This document shows, in pieces, positions 1-10,830 of a stretch of DNA of 64,000 nucleotides. Made by a program: the position numbers and the translations under genes. The DNA lies in NCBI RefSeq assembly GCF_029227915.1, contig NC_079876.1, positions 23,128,001-23,192,000 of the forward strand, given 5' to 3'. Numbering within the stretch: position 1 is the first letter of the stretch; every line of letters begins with the position of its first letter. Origin of the DNA: Hydractinia symbiolongicarpus. Its lineage: Eukaryota > Cnidaria > Hydrozoa > Anthoathecata > Hydractiniidae. The notes below the pieces were generated by a model. That model did not search any database and had not been told where the DNA came from. It saw only the letters and a list, made by a program, of their open reading frames with translations.

Positions 1-656
1 ATATAAAAAAGCCATAGTTTGGAAAACATCAAATTTAATTCTAGAAAAATCAGTCATTTCGGTTGCATACCATCCTCTCCCACAAAAATTACACAAAATG
101 TAAAAATCAATCAGTTCAGAACACAAAAATTTTCTCTTTTAGTTCCATACTGCCCTTTACCAACAATGTTAAACCTAAATGTCAAAAATCAATCAGAAAA
201 AACAATAAAAATAACATACACGCTTTAAATTCTGAAAAATTTATTCCACTTGTCATACTGCACATGGTCCCCTGTGAAAATGTGAAAATAATTATACTCT
301 TATGGACATAAAATACATCCTACTATCCTGCAAAAATTTCAAGTATTTTAAAGATTTTGTAGGTAGGTAGCTAGCTTTTACATCATAATTCGTGCTCATA
401 AAAGAAGAGAAGTTTGGAAACTAAGGTAGTTAGCTATAGATAATTAAAAAGATGAACAACAACATAAGTCATAGGTTAGAGCTAGCCATGGGATGGGGAG
501 AGTAGGACTTGCAGGTTAACATGAGCCAGCTAACAGTAGCTAAGACATCCAGTTAAATCTAAAAATAATAACATTACAGTGAGCAGTAAGTTCAACAAAA
601 CAAAGTTTTCCATTTGTTAGTCGCCGAACAGCTTTATGTAGCATTTTGAATTTTAG
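1..656. other. AT-rich sequence without a recognisable gene
   Basis: Short open frames on both strands are low-complexity and show no domain or splice-bounded coding signal. I see nothing here beyond AT-rich spacer. Confidence 0.5.
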
Positions 657-1140
657 GATAAACACATTAGTAAGAGATCATTATGACCAAGATATAAGAA
701 GAACCTGTTGGGAAGAGTTATCCAAGAAATTTAATAAGCCAGGTAAGATAAAAGCTTGCCACAAAACTTTGAGTCTACAAGTTTATAAAGATTTAACACA
801 GCTAGTAAGCGAATATTTTGCACAATTACAATTTATTTGAAAAAAAGTGATAAACAAGGAACATGTGGTAATATTATCAGCTCACCACCGCCAGTTGATA
901 TACTTTCAAGTTTTAAACCAGTTTCAGACTTTTCTGTGGTAGCAGATTTCCCCGCAGGTGCTGACCCTCAAACTAGACGTTATGCGAAACGCTAAATTTC
1001 TGAAAGTAGTTTTTTTAGCAGCAGTAAAACGGAACAGACAGCTGCTCAAATGGACATCTATGTCCTCAAAACGCTTAAAAATATTAGTAAAGCAACAAAT
1101 ATCTCTATGCACTTTTGTAGGAGCCCTGTACCCACACTAA
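657..1140 (+). pseudogene. Possible MADF/SANT-like accessory gene of a Harbinger element (remnant)
   Basis: A splice-bounded segment at 657-742 (acceptor TTTTAG, donor GTAAGA) encodes a stretch with a tryptophan-centred core, RRTCWEELSKKFN, that resembles the helix of MADF/trihelix DNA-binding domains. A second open stretch follows an ATTATCAG acceptor near 880 and reads on, apart from one stop, to about 1140. It includes SPPPVDILSSFKPVSDFS and a polar, helix-forming C-terminal part. PIF/Harbinger elements usually carry a transposase gene plus a Myb/SANT or MADF-like gene, often on opposite strands, and the Harbinger transposase remnant at 1347-1993 lies just downstream on the other strand. 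The assignment rests mainly on this pairing. It could instead be unrelated low-complexity coding-like sequence. Confidence 0.33.
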
Positions 1141-1346
1141 GAAAATTTGATTCCTGAAGAATTAAGATGGCCAAAGTCAAAATACAAAAACTGCTGTTCG
1201 AACTTGAATTTGGAGAAATTGTATGGAATAAACTTTGTCAAAAAAGGTTGAATTTCATGTTTTCTTAGTGTATATATTTCCGTGTATATTTTTTTAATGT
1301 AAGTATTTTATACATCAAATGGATCTATTGTTCTATTGACATAATC

Positions 1347-1993
1347 CTACTGCCGGCAAATTTGAGAGTTGAAATAATCTTCAAAATCCTCTCGTACCCC
1401 TTTGACTGTTTTATTACAGTTGTTCGAGCCTTGTTCTCTAATATCGACTAGGCCGGTGTAACCAAGTGTGTCAAATCTCCATTGGCCATGTTGTACAAAG
1501 TCAACATTCTCGTGGTCAGTGTATCCTGGCGGGTAATAATTACTTTCTCTGTGCATTCTTTGGCTGACCATTAAAAAATTGTGCAAAGCAACAACAGCTT
1601 TTTGTGATTGAGTTTACAGTATCAACTTGTGCAATTATTGGCCTGCAAAAAATTTTAAACCATGCTGCTGCAGTACCGAAACAGTTTTCAATGATACGTC
1701 TAGCTCTTGATAATCTGTAGTTCAATATTTTTCTTTCCTGGCATGCTTCCAAGCGAGCAAATAGTTTTAACATAAAGGGTTTCAACGTGACTAAATACTG
1801 TAGTGTTATACACAACCTCTCACCTAAAGTAGTGACATCTCTTATTTTGGATGACGTGCGCGGCCACAAATGAAAGAAGCTCTTCAAACCTTGTTTGGAA
1901 TAATTCTGAATGACTTAAAAAATACTCATGATCCGATAGCAGTAAATCCTTAACCAAAACGTTATATAGGCCTTTACTTCTTCTTTCTACGGA
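1347..1993 (-). pseudogene. PIF/Harbinger (HARBI1-like) transposase, internally deleted
   Basis: Read on the minus strand, the N-terminal part (about 1993-1840) matches the HARBI1 helical region: a basic stretch, then KGLYNVLVKDLLLSDHEYF, FEELLSFVA, a frameshift, and GERLCITLQYLVT. In the family this is followed by about 150-200 residues holding the DDE catalytic core. Here it jumps near 1790 directly to the C-terminal motifs LKPFMLKLF, NYRLSRARRIIENCFG and RPI. A second frame continues with HNFLM, YPPGYTDHE, GQWR and a terminal R..FEDYF. The family enzyme cuts and pastes DNA at TWA targets. This copy lacks the core that would hold the first two catalytic acidic residues and has at least two frameshifts, so it is dead. 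Identification is by motif order and is confident. Confidence 0.82.
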
Positions 1994-2390
1994 CAATCGT
2001 CTTAATCACATGTTTTTCTTACGTATTTTACGACGCTATAAAAGTATAGCTAAGACTAATCTCAGGTTTTGTAACAACAATTATCATCTGTTGACGTCAG
2101 CCATGTTTTGCAGCATCATGTAAGCAAATAATAGGTAAATGATAACAGTTTCGGTATATGCAATAAAATTCGCTGCGCTTTTTACAAATGGCCGCAAAAT
2201 GCTGCTGTATAGAGATCGATCCTATACATTTTCTTGATCAGTGTTTCAACCTCTACATAATAGAGCCAACGGCCAAGTAAATTTCTGAAATATTTTTTCT
2301 CTATGGACAAGTCATTGCTTACGTCATCAAAATTCAAATGACGACTTTTTTTTAATTTATCTGGATTTTTCAGCGAACCTTATTAATATA
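1994..2390. other. Spacer with a degraded dispersed repeat
   Basis: No coding signal. Around 2215-2255 lies a reversed copy of the motif CTGATCAAGAAAATGTATAG, which also appears at about 14850, 15003, 17340 and 63490, so this stretch carries a fragment of that repeat family. Confidence 0.45.
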
Positions 2391-3067
2391 GTAGTCGTCA
2401 ACCCGTGCAAAAAACAGTGGGGTCACCCTTTCTTTATATTTTGCATTTTGTTTCGGAACAAACAGGCATACGACGGCTATTATTAGGACTAGTCGTTAGC
2501 CCGTGGAAAAATCGAGGTCACCCGTCCTTTATGTGTCGCATTTTGTGTTTCCGTAACAGGACGCGCCTTTCGCGGACACACGACAGACGACGACTATTAT
2601 TAGAGAGACCAGTCGGGTTTGCCTGTCCTTTTTACACCGCATTATTGTGTGTCTCGCCACTTGCAGTACCATGTTGCGCAAAGACAGACAGAATACAGCT
2701 ATTATTATTGAGACTAGTCTAACCCGTGGGAAAATCCACGGGGTCACCCGTCCTTTATATTAACCCGTCGCAACAAAGTGGATAAAAATATATCGCATTT
2801 GATATTCGTGTTTCCGTAACATCATTTCCAACTCAGCGGGGGTCCACGCAGACAGACAGGCGGAATACGGCTATTATTAAAGAGACTAGTCGTTAGCCCG
2901 TGGAAAAATCCACGGGTTCGCCCGTCCTTTAAATTTACCCGTCGCAACAAAGTGGGAAAAAAATATATCGCATTTGGTATTGGTGCGCATTTTAAAAATT
3001 TCGTGATTCTGGTACGGGACGCGGCTCTCGCGGACAGACAGACAAAATACGGCTATTAATAAAGAGA
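2391..3067 (-). mobile_element. Head-to-tail array of five short Helitron-like elements
   Basis: Five units abut at about 2391-2488, 2489-2608, 2609-2713, 2714-2885 and 2886-3067. Read on the minus strand each begins TCTCT.AATAATAGCCGTAT, passes a CTGTCTGTC motif, and ends in a GC-rich hairpin (best copy CCCGTGG-ATTTTT-CCACGGG), then CTAACGA and CTAG. A TC start and a 3' hairpin followed by CTRR are hallmarks of Helitron termini. Unit junctions read GAGA|CTAG, as expected when one element inserts exactly beside another. There is no coding capacity, so these are non-autonomous. Units 1 and 3 have decayed hairpins. Confidence 0.68.
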
Positions 3068-5748
3068 CTAGCTGGGAAACCCGGTGCGAAACACCGGGGT
3101 AAGCAACAAGTAACTGTTGTTGAACGCCCTGAGGAGCGCTTAATAAGAACTGCAAACTGAGCAACACGGTCAGGTGGAGCGCTTTAGCATGGGTATACAG
3201 TATGTCCTAAAACTGTGCAGCCTAGCGTTGGAAGGCCCAGTGGAGCACGTAATAAGAACCGAAAACAGTGTCACACATTTAGGTGGAGCGCTTTGGGAGG
3301 TATGCGTATGTGGTGAATCGAGTAAAGCCCACACAACATTATAGTGTTTCAGTTGTGATGTATTTTTGAAAATATTACTTTACTGCAACATTAGCCATAA
3401 AAAAGCTCAGTTTACAGCCTGTTGTTACCCCCATCATAGCAAAAACAGTCGGTCAACCTTTTTTATTTTTTGAAGAATGTTCCCGGTGAAGGTTCAAAAG
3501 TGAATGTTACTCCAGGCTGAGTGCTTAGTGTGCAGGTAAAACAATAGGTGTAATAACCTTTTCCGCAAGAAACTTTATTGCAACTTCGGTTAAACAGAAA
3601 CACAGGAAACAGCCCGATGTTAACATTGGACTGAGCGCTTAGTACAGGTAAACCGTGTCAAACATTAGGAATATATAATACCCTTTTCAAAAAAACTGTA
3701 TCGCAACTTTCGTTTACATAAAAACACAGGATGAACTCTGTTGTTAACACAGGAATAAGCGCTTATTGGTAAGCCGTGCTGCATATGTCGTTAACAAAAA
3801 CGCTTAGTACAGGTAAACGGTGTTGCACATATATATAGATGTAATACCCTTTTCCAAAAAAACAGTCCGTTGTTATCATCGGGCTAAGCGCTTCGTACAG
3901 TTGAACAGAGTTAAACAGGCGTATAGGCGTAATGCCCTTTTCGTAAAAAATTTTGTCGCAATTTCGGTTTAAATGACAACACAGGAAACAGCCTGTCGGT
4001 ATATACCCCATTTGAGAATACGCTTTTATGACAATAAAAAAGGTGTAGCTACGAAACTGCATTTTCATTAGGCGTAAGAAAGATTTGAAAATTTTGTAGC
4101 TATTATAGCTATCTATAACTGTATTTATTTGGCTACTTTCACTTTTTAGCCAGAGGTAGCTAACAGCTAGCTAGAAAGCCCCCAGTTGCAACTTAGTAAA
4201 ATCATATTGGTAAAAATAATGCAAATAGAAATAATACTGGCTAAGATAAAAATCTGTTGTATCAAACTGAATGAAAAGGCTAGCTCACTTATATTTACCT
4301 TAACATGTAAAAACATATAAAAAACCAAAATAAACAGCTTTCAAAAGACAAAAACAGACCTACGAACTTCACTTCAACGCCACAGCTTTCAAAATGGCCG
4401 TATATCTATTTCAGTGAAGCGCATACACCATTGTAGTGTTGCGACTGTAACATATTTTTCAAAAAATAATTTTCCTTCAACAAAAGCTGAAATAAAAACA
4501 GGTTTACAAACCGTTGTTACACAGTCATAGCAAAAACAATCGGTCAATATTATTTTATTTTGCAGAATAATTGTCTGTGAAAGTTAAACAATTAATCGTG
4601 ACACCGAGCTGAGCGCTTAGTACAGGCAAACCGTGTCGCATATGCGTTTAGGCTTAATACCCTTTTCAAAAAAACTGAATATATTGCAGCTTTGGTTTAC
4701 AAAACACAGGATACACTCTGTTGAAACGCCGGGTTAAGCCACAAGTAACTGTGTTACCCGGTGTTGAACACCCGAATTAGTGATTAATAACCATCAACTG
4801 TGCAACACATTCAGGCAAGTATGTAGTAAATCAAGTGAAGCGCACACAATTTATGGTGTTTCCGTTGTAATAAATTTTGCAAAAAATAACTTTCAACATT
4901 TTAAGCTAAAATAAAAACACAGATTAAAATCTGTTGTTTTCCCGTCACAGCAAAAACAATTATATATTCGATATAATTTTTTAAAAACACACGAAACAGC
5001 CCGTTGTTCAGATTGGACTGAGCTCTTTGTACAGATACACTGTGGAGTATATGTGTAACACCATTTTTCAAAAAACTTTATCGCAACTTTGGTTTAAAAG
5101 AAATCAGTGAACAGCCTGGCGTTACCCAGGGGTTAGTTAAAAAAATTACTCAGCAAATTATATTTTGCAGAATAAATTTTTATAACAGTAGCTGTAGCCA
5201 CCTGACTGTATTTAGCATAATTATTATTAGGAATTTTGTTGGTAACCAAACTGTATTTAGCTACTTTCATTTTTTAGTTAGAGGTAGCTAAAGAGCTAAT
5301 TAGATAGCCACAACACCAAATACGAATGAATAATAGTATACCAAAGTGAATAAAAACGTTAAAAGAATAGGAATATATAAAGATAATTTAGCTAGCTAGC
5401 TAGCTAGCTAGCCAAGCCGAATCAAAAGCTACGGTCCTTTCCAAACTCTTAAAATCGATGATTTAAGATTTGTACGTGGTTAAAAAAACGTAAAAATATA
5501 TGTGCCTTAACATGTTAAAACAAATACTACAAAATTAAACAACTTAGGGAAGATAAAAAGTTCAAACAGATCTGCAAACTTGACACCCTCACTTTCAAAC
5601 TGAAATGGCCTCCGTAGCATGTTATTTATTCGGTTCTAGCGTGATTCCGAAATTATTCCGAAATTAAGCACCGTCCAACCGAAAAAAGGAGCTATTTTTC
5701 CGAAAAAGCTGCGCGCAACCATTTTGAATACGGCTATTATTATAGAGA
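3068..5748 (-). mobile_element. Larger Helitron-like element with internal ~110-bp repeats
   Basis: The plus-strand left edge, CTAGCTGGGAAACCCGGTG, gives on the minus strand a hairpin of the CCCCGGTG/CACCGGG type followed by CTAG. The right edge at 5748 carries the same CGGCTATTATTATAGAGA end as the small copies, followed by T. Between them are diverged copies of a unit of about 100-120 bp with landmarks TTTATCGCAACTTTGGTTTA, ACACAGGAAACAGCC and GAGCGCTTAGTACAGGTAAA, clearest at 3541-3660, 3661-3770, 3860-3990, 4600-4730 and 4980-5110. No protein is encoded. It may be one element or several merged ones; the outer termini are better supported than the unity of the interior. Confidence 0.5.
5391..5413. 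repeat. (TAGC)n microsatellite
   Basis: A self-complementary tetranucleotide run of TAGC/GCTA, about six units. A similar run lies at 26288-26312. Confidence 0.85.
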
Positions 5749-6000
5749 TTGTGTCAATATTCTGCAAAATTTTATTGTATTGTTAAACGACCTTAGGAAC
5801 GCCCAAATAAACAAACACTAAAAATTAATCATCCGTAAAATTTTTATAATATTATGCTTTTTATGAATTATACATGGTTAAAAAACTTGATGATATATTT
5901 ATCTTAGCATTTAAAAATGCATAAAAAACAAATATTACAACACTATAACACTATTAGGAAACAAAAACCTCCAAATCAGAATATTACATTTTCTAAAATG

Positions 6001-6983
6001 CAGGGTGGCCACAAGTCATGGAATTTCTGGAAATCATGGAAAAGTCATGGAATTTTATTTGGTCTGGAAAAAGTCATGGAAAACAGGATTTTCATGAAAA
6101 AGTCATGGAAAAGTCATGGAACTTCTTTTCCTTGACAACCTAAGTTTTTGACTGGCTAAATATTTTTGCAGTTTATATTTTGAAGCATAAATTTCAAGAA
6201 AACTTAATTTCAATTTTTTGAACAGTTTAATTGTCAAGCTTTGTTGCAATACAACATAGTTGTGTTTGGTTTTATTATACTATAAATTTGTTTTATTATA
6301 CATTATGTCATGTGACTGCTTAGTTTACAAGCAATGATAACTTATATTGATGTAATCTGTGTGGTAAAATCGTTTTCAATCAATGTTTCTTCTAAGGAAG
6401 GGAGTCCTAGCATAGTTCTAGCATGAAAAAAAGAAAAGTCAACGAAGACAAGAAATCAAACAAAAGAAAATCAATAACAGATGAAATCAACAATGTTAAA
6501 AACCATAAGAAAAGATTAATCTCATCCATCAATGCACTAAACACGACATTGAAAAACTCTGCTACAAAGCTGAGGAAAAAGCACCGAAAAGAAAGCTAAC
6601 ATAGCCGAACTAGATAAAGCTGTGGAGAAGCCAACTAAGGATCTTCAGAAAGAAAAGTAACATCAATGCTCACAGTCTCTATATAGGATATTAGTTGATA
6701 TTTGTTGTTTTTCTAGTCTATTTTTTTCTAAAGTTCTGATTTTATATGAATATTCTGTATGAATATATATGTTCTTTATATTTTGACACGATTTTGTTGT
6801 TTTTTATCATGTAGAAAAAAGTACTTGTACTTTTTTCAGCAAAGTTGTTCTCTAAATAATGAAATTTATGGTTTGTTTGATAATTGATTAATTTAGGGGT
6901 TTAATTTTTCTTAACGGTTTTGGTCATGCAAAAGTCATGGAAAAGTCATGGAATTTCTTTTACCAAATTCTGTGGCCACCCTG
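6001..6983. mobile_element. hAT-like non-autonomous element with 5-bp target duplication
   Basis: The ends are perfect inverted repeats, CAGGGTGGCCACA at 6001-6013 and its complement at 6971-6983, flanked on both sides by the direct repeat AAATG. Subterminal copies of AAGTCATGGAAAAGTCATGG occur just inside both ends (6016-6120 and 6928-6950), a typical layout of transposase-binding sites. CAGGG-type ends fit hAT elements; a 5-bp rather than 8-bp duplication is known from some hAT subgroups. Inside, 6424-6600 encodes about 58 lysine-rich residues with coiled-coil character, perhaps the tail of a lost transposase. No catalytic region remains. Confidence 0.72.
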
Positions 6984-7105
6984 AAATGGCTTTCCGGACA
7001 CAGGCTGTGATATTTTCGTGTTTTTTTGTCCCAATGCCAAGTTTGCTAATTTTGTGTATATTAAATAATTTTAAAGCTCTACTTTTGACTTTGTCTTATT
7101 TTTAG

Positions 7106-8033
7106 AGTGAGAGACAACTCCGTGCGGAGATGGCAATGCGTCAAACTATTTTAGATGCATTTGAAGAGCAACGTGCATTAACAGACGCGTTGACTGCAGT
7201 AAGAGTGTTACTCTTTTGATTGTCTAACATGTTTAAACATCTAACATGTTTTTTTATTCTGGATTTTATTTGGAAATGTAAAGAGAATTACAATCGTTCA
7301 TATCTAGGTCGTTAAAACCAACGTAGCACGTAAATTTACAGGTGGGGTAAAATTATTAATCAGAAAAAAATGGCCGTTACTTTTATTATTGTCACTTTTC
7401 AGCTCTATTGCGAAATTTAACATCTTCGAAATAGATATGCTCGATAGATCCATGCTGAGATAAGAAACTTTCTCATCACCTTTTTCCCAGGATTTATTAG
7501 AAACACAAGAAGCAAATGAAACATTAAAACGTGAAGTGGATTTGCAGAAGAAAGCCAACCAAACACGATTCGCAAGTTTGGAGGTATAAAAACTCGTCCT
7601 GCTTCCACGCTTTTTTATCATGTTCTTCTTCTCTTGCTGGTATGCTTTCACTCCATTTTTCGTACAATTGTTGCTATCAAGGTTACCCGTTCATTTTGTG
7701 GGGTTGTTCTAGTCTCTCTCTTAATTCACGTGGTAATAAGTATTTAAGACTGAAATAAATATTCACAGACATCATGAATAAACCAAAAGGCGCGTACATC
7801 TTTCAAATATGTACGTAAATCTTTCATATTTTTTTTTATAGACTGACGTAAAGAAATTGGAGCAAAAAATTCACGAAAGTTTATGCACAAATTCGATTCG
7901 ATACGATGCGAACACATTAAACGCTAATTTAAAACCGTTACTCGATATAAGTAACCTCGATAGGACTAGGCATAAGTATCACAAAGTGTCTCCCTCTATT
8001 TCTCCCATAAGCTTTAGCAACGCACATCAGTGA
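7106..8033 (+). CDS. 3' exons of an unidentified coiled-coil protein
   Basis: Three consecutive splice-bounded, phase-0 exons encode one continuous product ending in a stop: 7106-7198 (31 residues), 7491-7583 (31 residues) and 7842-8033 (63 residues plus TGA). Acceptors are TTTTTAG, TTTCCCAG and TTTTATAG; donors are GTAAGA and GTATAA. The product is strongly helical and heptad-like (ERQLRAEMAMRQTILDAFEE, DLLETQEANETLKREVDLQ, TDVKKLEQKIHESL), then turns polar and ends SPISFSNAHQ. I do not recognise the family. The 5' part of the gene is not visible: upstream sequence is transposon-filled, so the remaining exons may lie left of the window or the gene may be broken. Exon structure is convincing; function is unknown. 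Confidence 0.6.
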
Positions 8034-8571
8034 AATACAATGTTCAGTTCTGTAAAGTTCCTTATTTGCGCCTTGTTTAAGAAAACGTTCTTTCTCCGCT
8101 CAGAAGAAATAGTTGCTTCTAAACCTCTAAACCAATCACAGTAGTGATTTACATGCGTAATTAACATCCTTGCAGCGGTGTGAAAAAATCTAAATTTACT
8201 CTTTTGTACCATTTGCCGCTCTGCACAGTATTTTGCAACACCGTGTAGACTGGCAACACCGTATAAAAAGACCTAACGTTTTTATTTTGTTTTTAGAAAG
8301 TTTAACCATCGGAAATTTTACAATGTGATTGCATGTTCGCTGATTTCGCCAACTAAATAGATAAAAATTACAACATTTTGTCAGGTTTTTTTTTTACCTT
8401 TTGATGTTTTTTTTGACCTTGTATTGTTATAACCATAGTCACAGGAAAAAGAATAGTCTGGATACAAGGGCCGTTCCGATTAAGGTCGTGTTCCATGATA
8501 ATTTAAGGGGCCGTGTAATTTCAGTGCAAAACAAACCGCAGAGCTGGCGGGAACTGTATTGGATCGTCGCG
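8034..8571. other. Intergenic spacer
   Basis: Lies between the coiled-coil gene stop and the THAP start codon. The frame preceding the THAP ATG is open from 8401, so an upstream ATG is possible, but the added residues look non-coding. Nothing else recognised. Confidence 0.4.
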
Positions 8572-9196
8572 ATGCCTGCAGCAAACTGTTCTATTTATCG
8601 ATGTACAACATCCAGATACACCCCTAACACTGCTATATTTGGACTCCCACGAGGTGATGATAGTTACAATTTCCCATGGAGGTCAAATCTTGCACATATT
8701 ATAACAAAACATCGAGTTATTCATGCTTCCTTGAGACAGCAAATTGAGAAGAAGAGCCTCCATGTTTGCGAGCTACATTTTGAACAGAACAAAGTCAGAA
8801 AGAGAACTACATTAGTACCTGGATCACTACAAACATTAAATCTACCTAAAAAAATCATTCAATCTTCAAAGTAAAATAGCTGTTAAAAAGTATTTATTAA
8901 AGTATTTATGATAACACAGCTTCTTCAAGTGTATGGAAAAATTCATGATTTTTTTAAAGCTGACCCAAAACTGAACAATTGTAGACAGCTAGCTTTATAG
9001 CTATAGGTTTCAATTTTTTAGCACGACTACTAAACACAGACCATCTGCACAAGTCATTGAAAAAAAGAAGAATGTTGATCCTCCTCCAAAAAAGCACTTG
9101 TATCATATTACAAATTTGTTTAAAATTTATACTTACGTATACTTACCATATTTTTACAACAAGACGCGTTGTAGCTCAAAATATGTTTTTTGTTAA
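8572..9196 (+). CDS. Small THAP-domain protein, two exons
   Basis: THAP domains are C2CH zinc-binding, sequence-specific DNA-binding modules found in animal regulators and P-element-type transposases. Starting at the ATG at 8572 (MPAANCSIYRC) the product shows the zinc ligands: two early cysteines (residues 6 and 11) and a later C..H pair in HVCELHF. The basic stretch and the proline/leucine segment TLVPGSLQTLNLP sit where the family's AVPTIF box lies. Exon 1 (8572-8870) ends at donor GTAAAA; exon 2 (9022-9196, acceptor TTTTTAG) keeps the frame and adds about 57 polar, lysine-rich residues (VIEKKKNVDPPPKKH) to TAA, giving 157 residues. Exon 2 is less certain. The gene faces the C2H2/transposase-like frame at 10321-9253 and may share its mobile origin. 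Confidence 0.6.
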
Positions 9197-9252
9197 ATGT
9201 GTAGCTATAAAAATAGCTGTTTGATTTATAATATGACTCAGTGACCTTATCT

Positions 9253-10321
9253 TTATTCGATGATTTTTTTGAGTTCTGTTCGTAGCGATTTGACCTTCAA
9301 CTGAGCAACACGTATTTTGTGACTCTTCAGCTTATCTTTTACATGTGAAAATGACCTTGTTCGCATGTATAATTTCAACAGACCTTCCAGCAAATCCAGA
9401 GCTATCTCTTTTTTCACATCAATAGTCCACAAGCTTCTGATTGACTGAACGGTGTTATCATGGAGTTTTTCAACTATTTCTTTACCATCAATTTTGTTTG
9501 GAGAGGTTTCACATGTAACCGAAAAATTGCTTCAGCGGTAGTAAAAAGCTGAAAAACATCTGTCGTACCCTTCCATAGTCCACAACGATTTCGTGTAGCT
9601 ACTAGTTTATGTTCTGGTAAATCAGAGCCACAATATTTACCAGCTAGAAGTAGGGATAAACACTGTTGATGATAACTGCTTTGATTTTCAGTTGCAAACC
9701 TTACACGTCGATACATTGTTCCATATACATAGCCACTCAAATAACAAATGATTGCTTTTTCTTTCTCTGTAAATGTGTTGTGAGTAGAACAGGATGGTAC
9801 TATGTTGTTTTTAAAAGTGGATCCATTTAAATGGGCTAGTACATGGTTTGCTGTTTCAAAACGAACAAGTTGACATGAGTTTTTACTAAGTCCCTGAAAA
9901 GAATTATCTGCATCAATAACACACTTATAGAATGAAGGGTAAAAATTTTCAGCATCACCATTATATGAGACTATTGGTCCTTTTATGAAACTATAAGTGT
10001 AATGAACTTTGTCAAGGTTACCAATTTCATAATTTTGAAGTTCCTCAATTACTTCTTCTGGGTAGCATTTGTCTTCCAAAAGTTTGTTGACACTTTTTTC
10101 TATCATCTGTTTGAAATACAATGGATGTAAAATTTCTTCAGCAACCTTGCCAACTTTAGATCGCATGTTAACGTCACCAGCAGCATCTTTTGGCTCAGCA
10201 TGTTTTGTATTTTTGTGGCGGGTGAGACCTTTTTTCGACAAGCAAACTTTCTGGCATATTTCACAAGTAAAAGTAGCAGCAGAGTCAACAAAAGATGCAT
10301 GCGATTTTTCAAAAGTATACC
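9253..10321 (-). pseudogene. C2H2 zinc-finger, transposase-like protein of unknown family
   Basis: The minus strand from about 10321 is open and begins with a C2H2 finger, CEICQKVCLSKKGLTRHKN followed by TKH. About 240 residues follow with no domain I can name. They contain KEKAIICYLSGYVYGTMYR, and the YLSGY part resembles the Y-(L/I)-(A/S)-G-Y segment seen near the C-terminus of several DNA-transposon proteins. CGLWKGTTDVFQLF comes later. At about 9480 the frame stops after MVKK, but the next frame continues sensibly (EIVEKLHDNTVQSIRSLW, then a basic tail) to TAA at 9253, so there is one frameshift or a missed intron. It could be a domesticated or recently dead transposon gene. No catalytic triad can be assigned. 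Confidence 0.5.
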
Positions 10322-10830
10322 TTCAAACTTCTATTGTCATTCTAAAATATTATTATCAATTACTGCGAAGATTGCATCCAAGTCTTCCCCACTGAAAAAG
10401 TCTTCCTATCGTTCAGCCATCTTCTCCGCAAATGTTTGCATTTAAATTATACGGGCCCCCTAATTTCAACCCCCGCGCTTAATGGTATCAGTAGGATGGC
10501 CCTTTTATCCAGACTATTATTTTTCCTGTGACTATGCTGTAATGGATTTATGTGGCAGTAACTCCTTTTTAGCTGTTCAAACAGCTGCATTATTTACTCA
10601 GTGTTTATGTATAAAAGATTTTCTTTACTATATTTTCACTTTAAACCATTACGCGTACGAAAATGATTTTGACTTATTATCTAAATTGCTGAGGTCAGCA
10701 GAAATTTGCAATTACAAATGTATTATAAACAAGAAAAAAAATCGACTTTTAAACAAGTTCACTAGAGAAGGGATAACATTAAGGACATGTCACTTCTTTT
10801 CGTTGAGTATTCATCACTGTAGTATAGCTT

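Noticed and set aside
2405-2747. Two overlapping open frames on opposite strands in the 2.4-2.7 kb region
   Set aside because: They span several Helitron-like unit junctions and reflect repeat composition only.
5917-6135. Open frame with repeated KSWKSHG
   Set aside because: Product of the GTCATGGAAAA subterminal repeats of the hAT-like element; it also crosses the element's left end.
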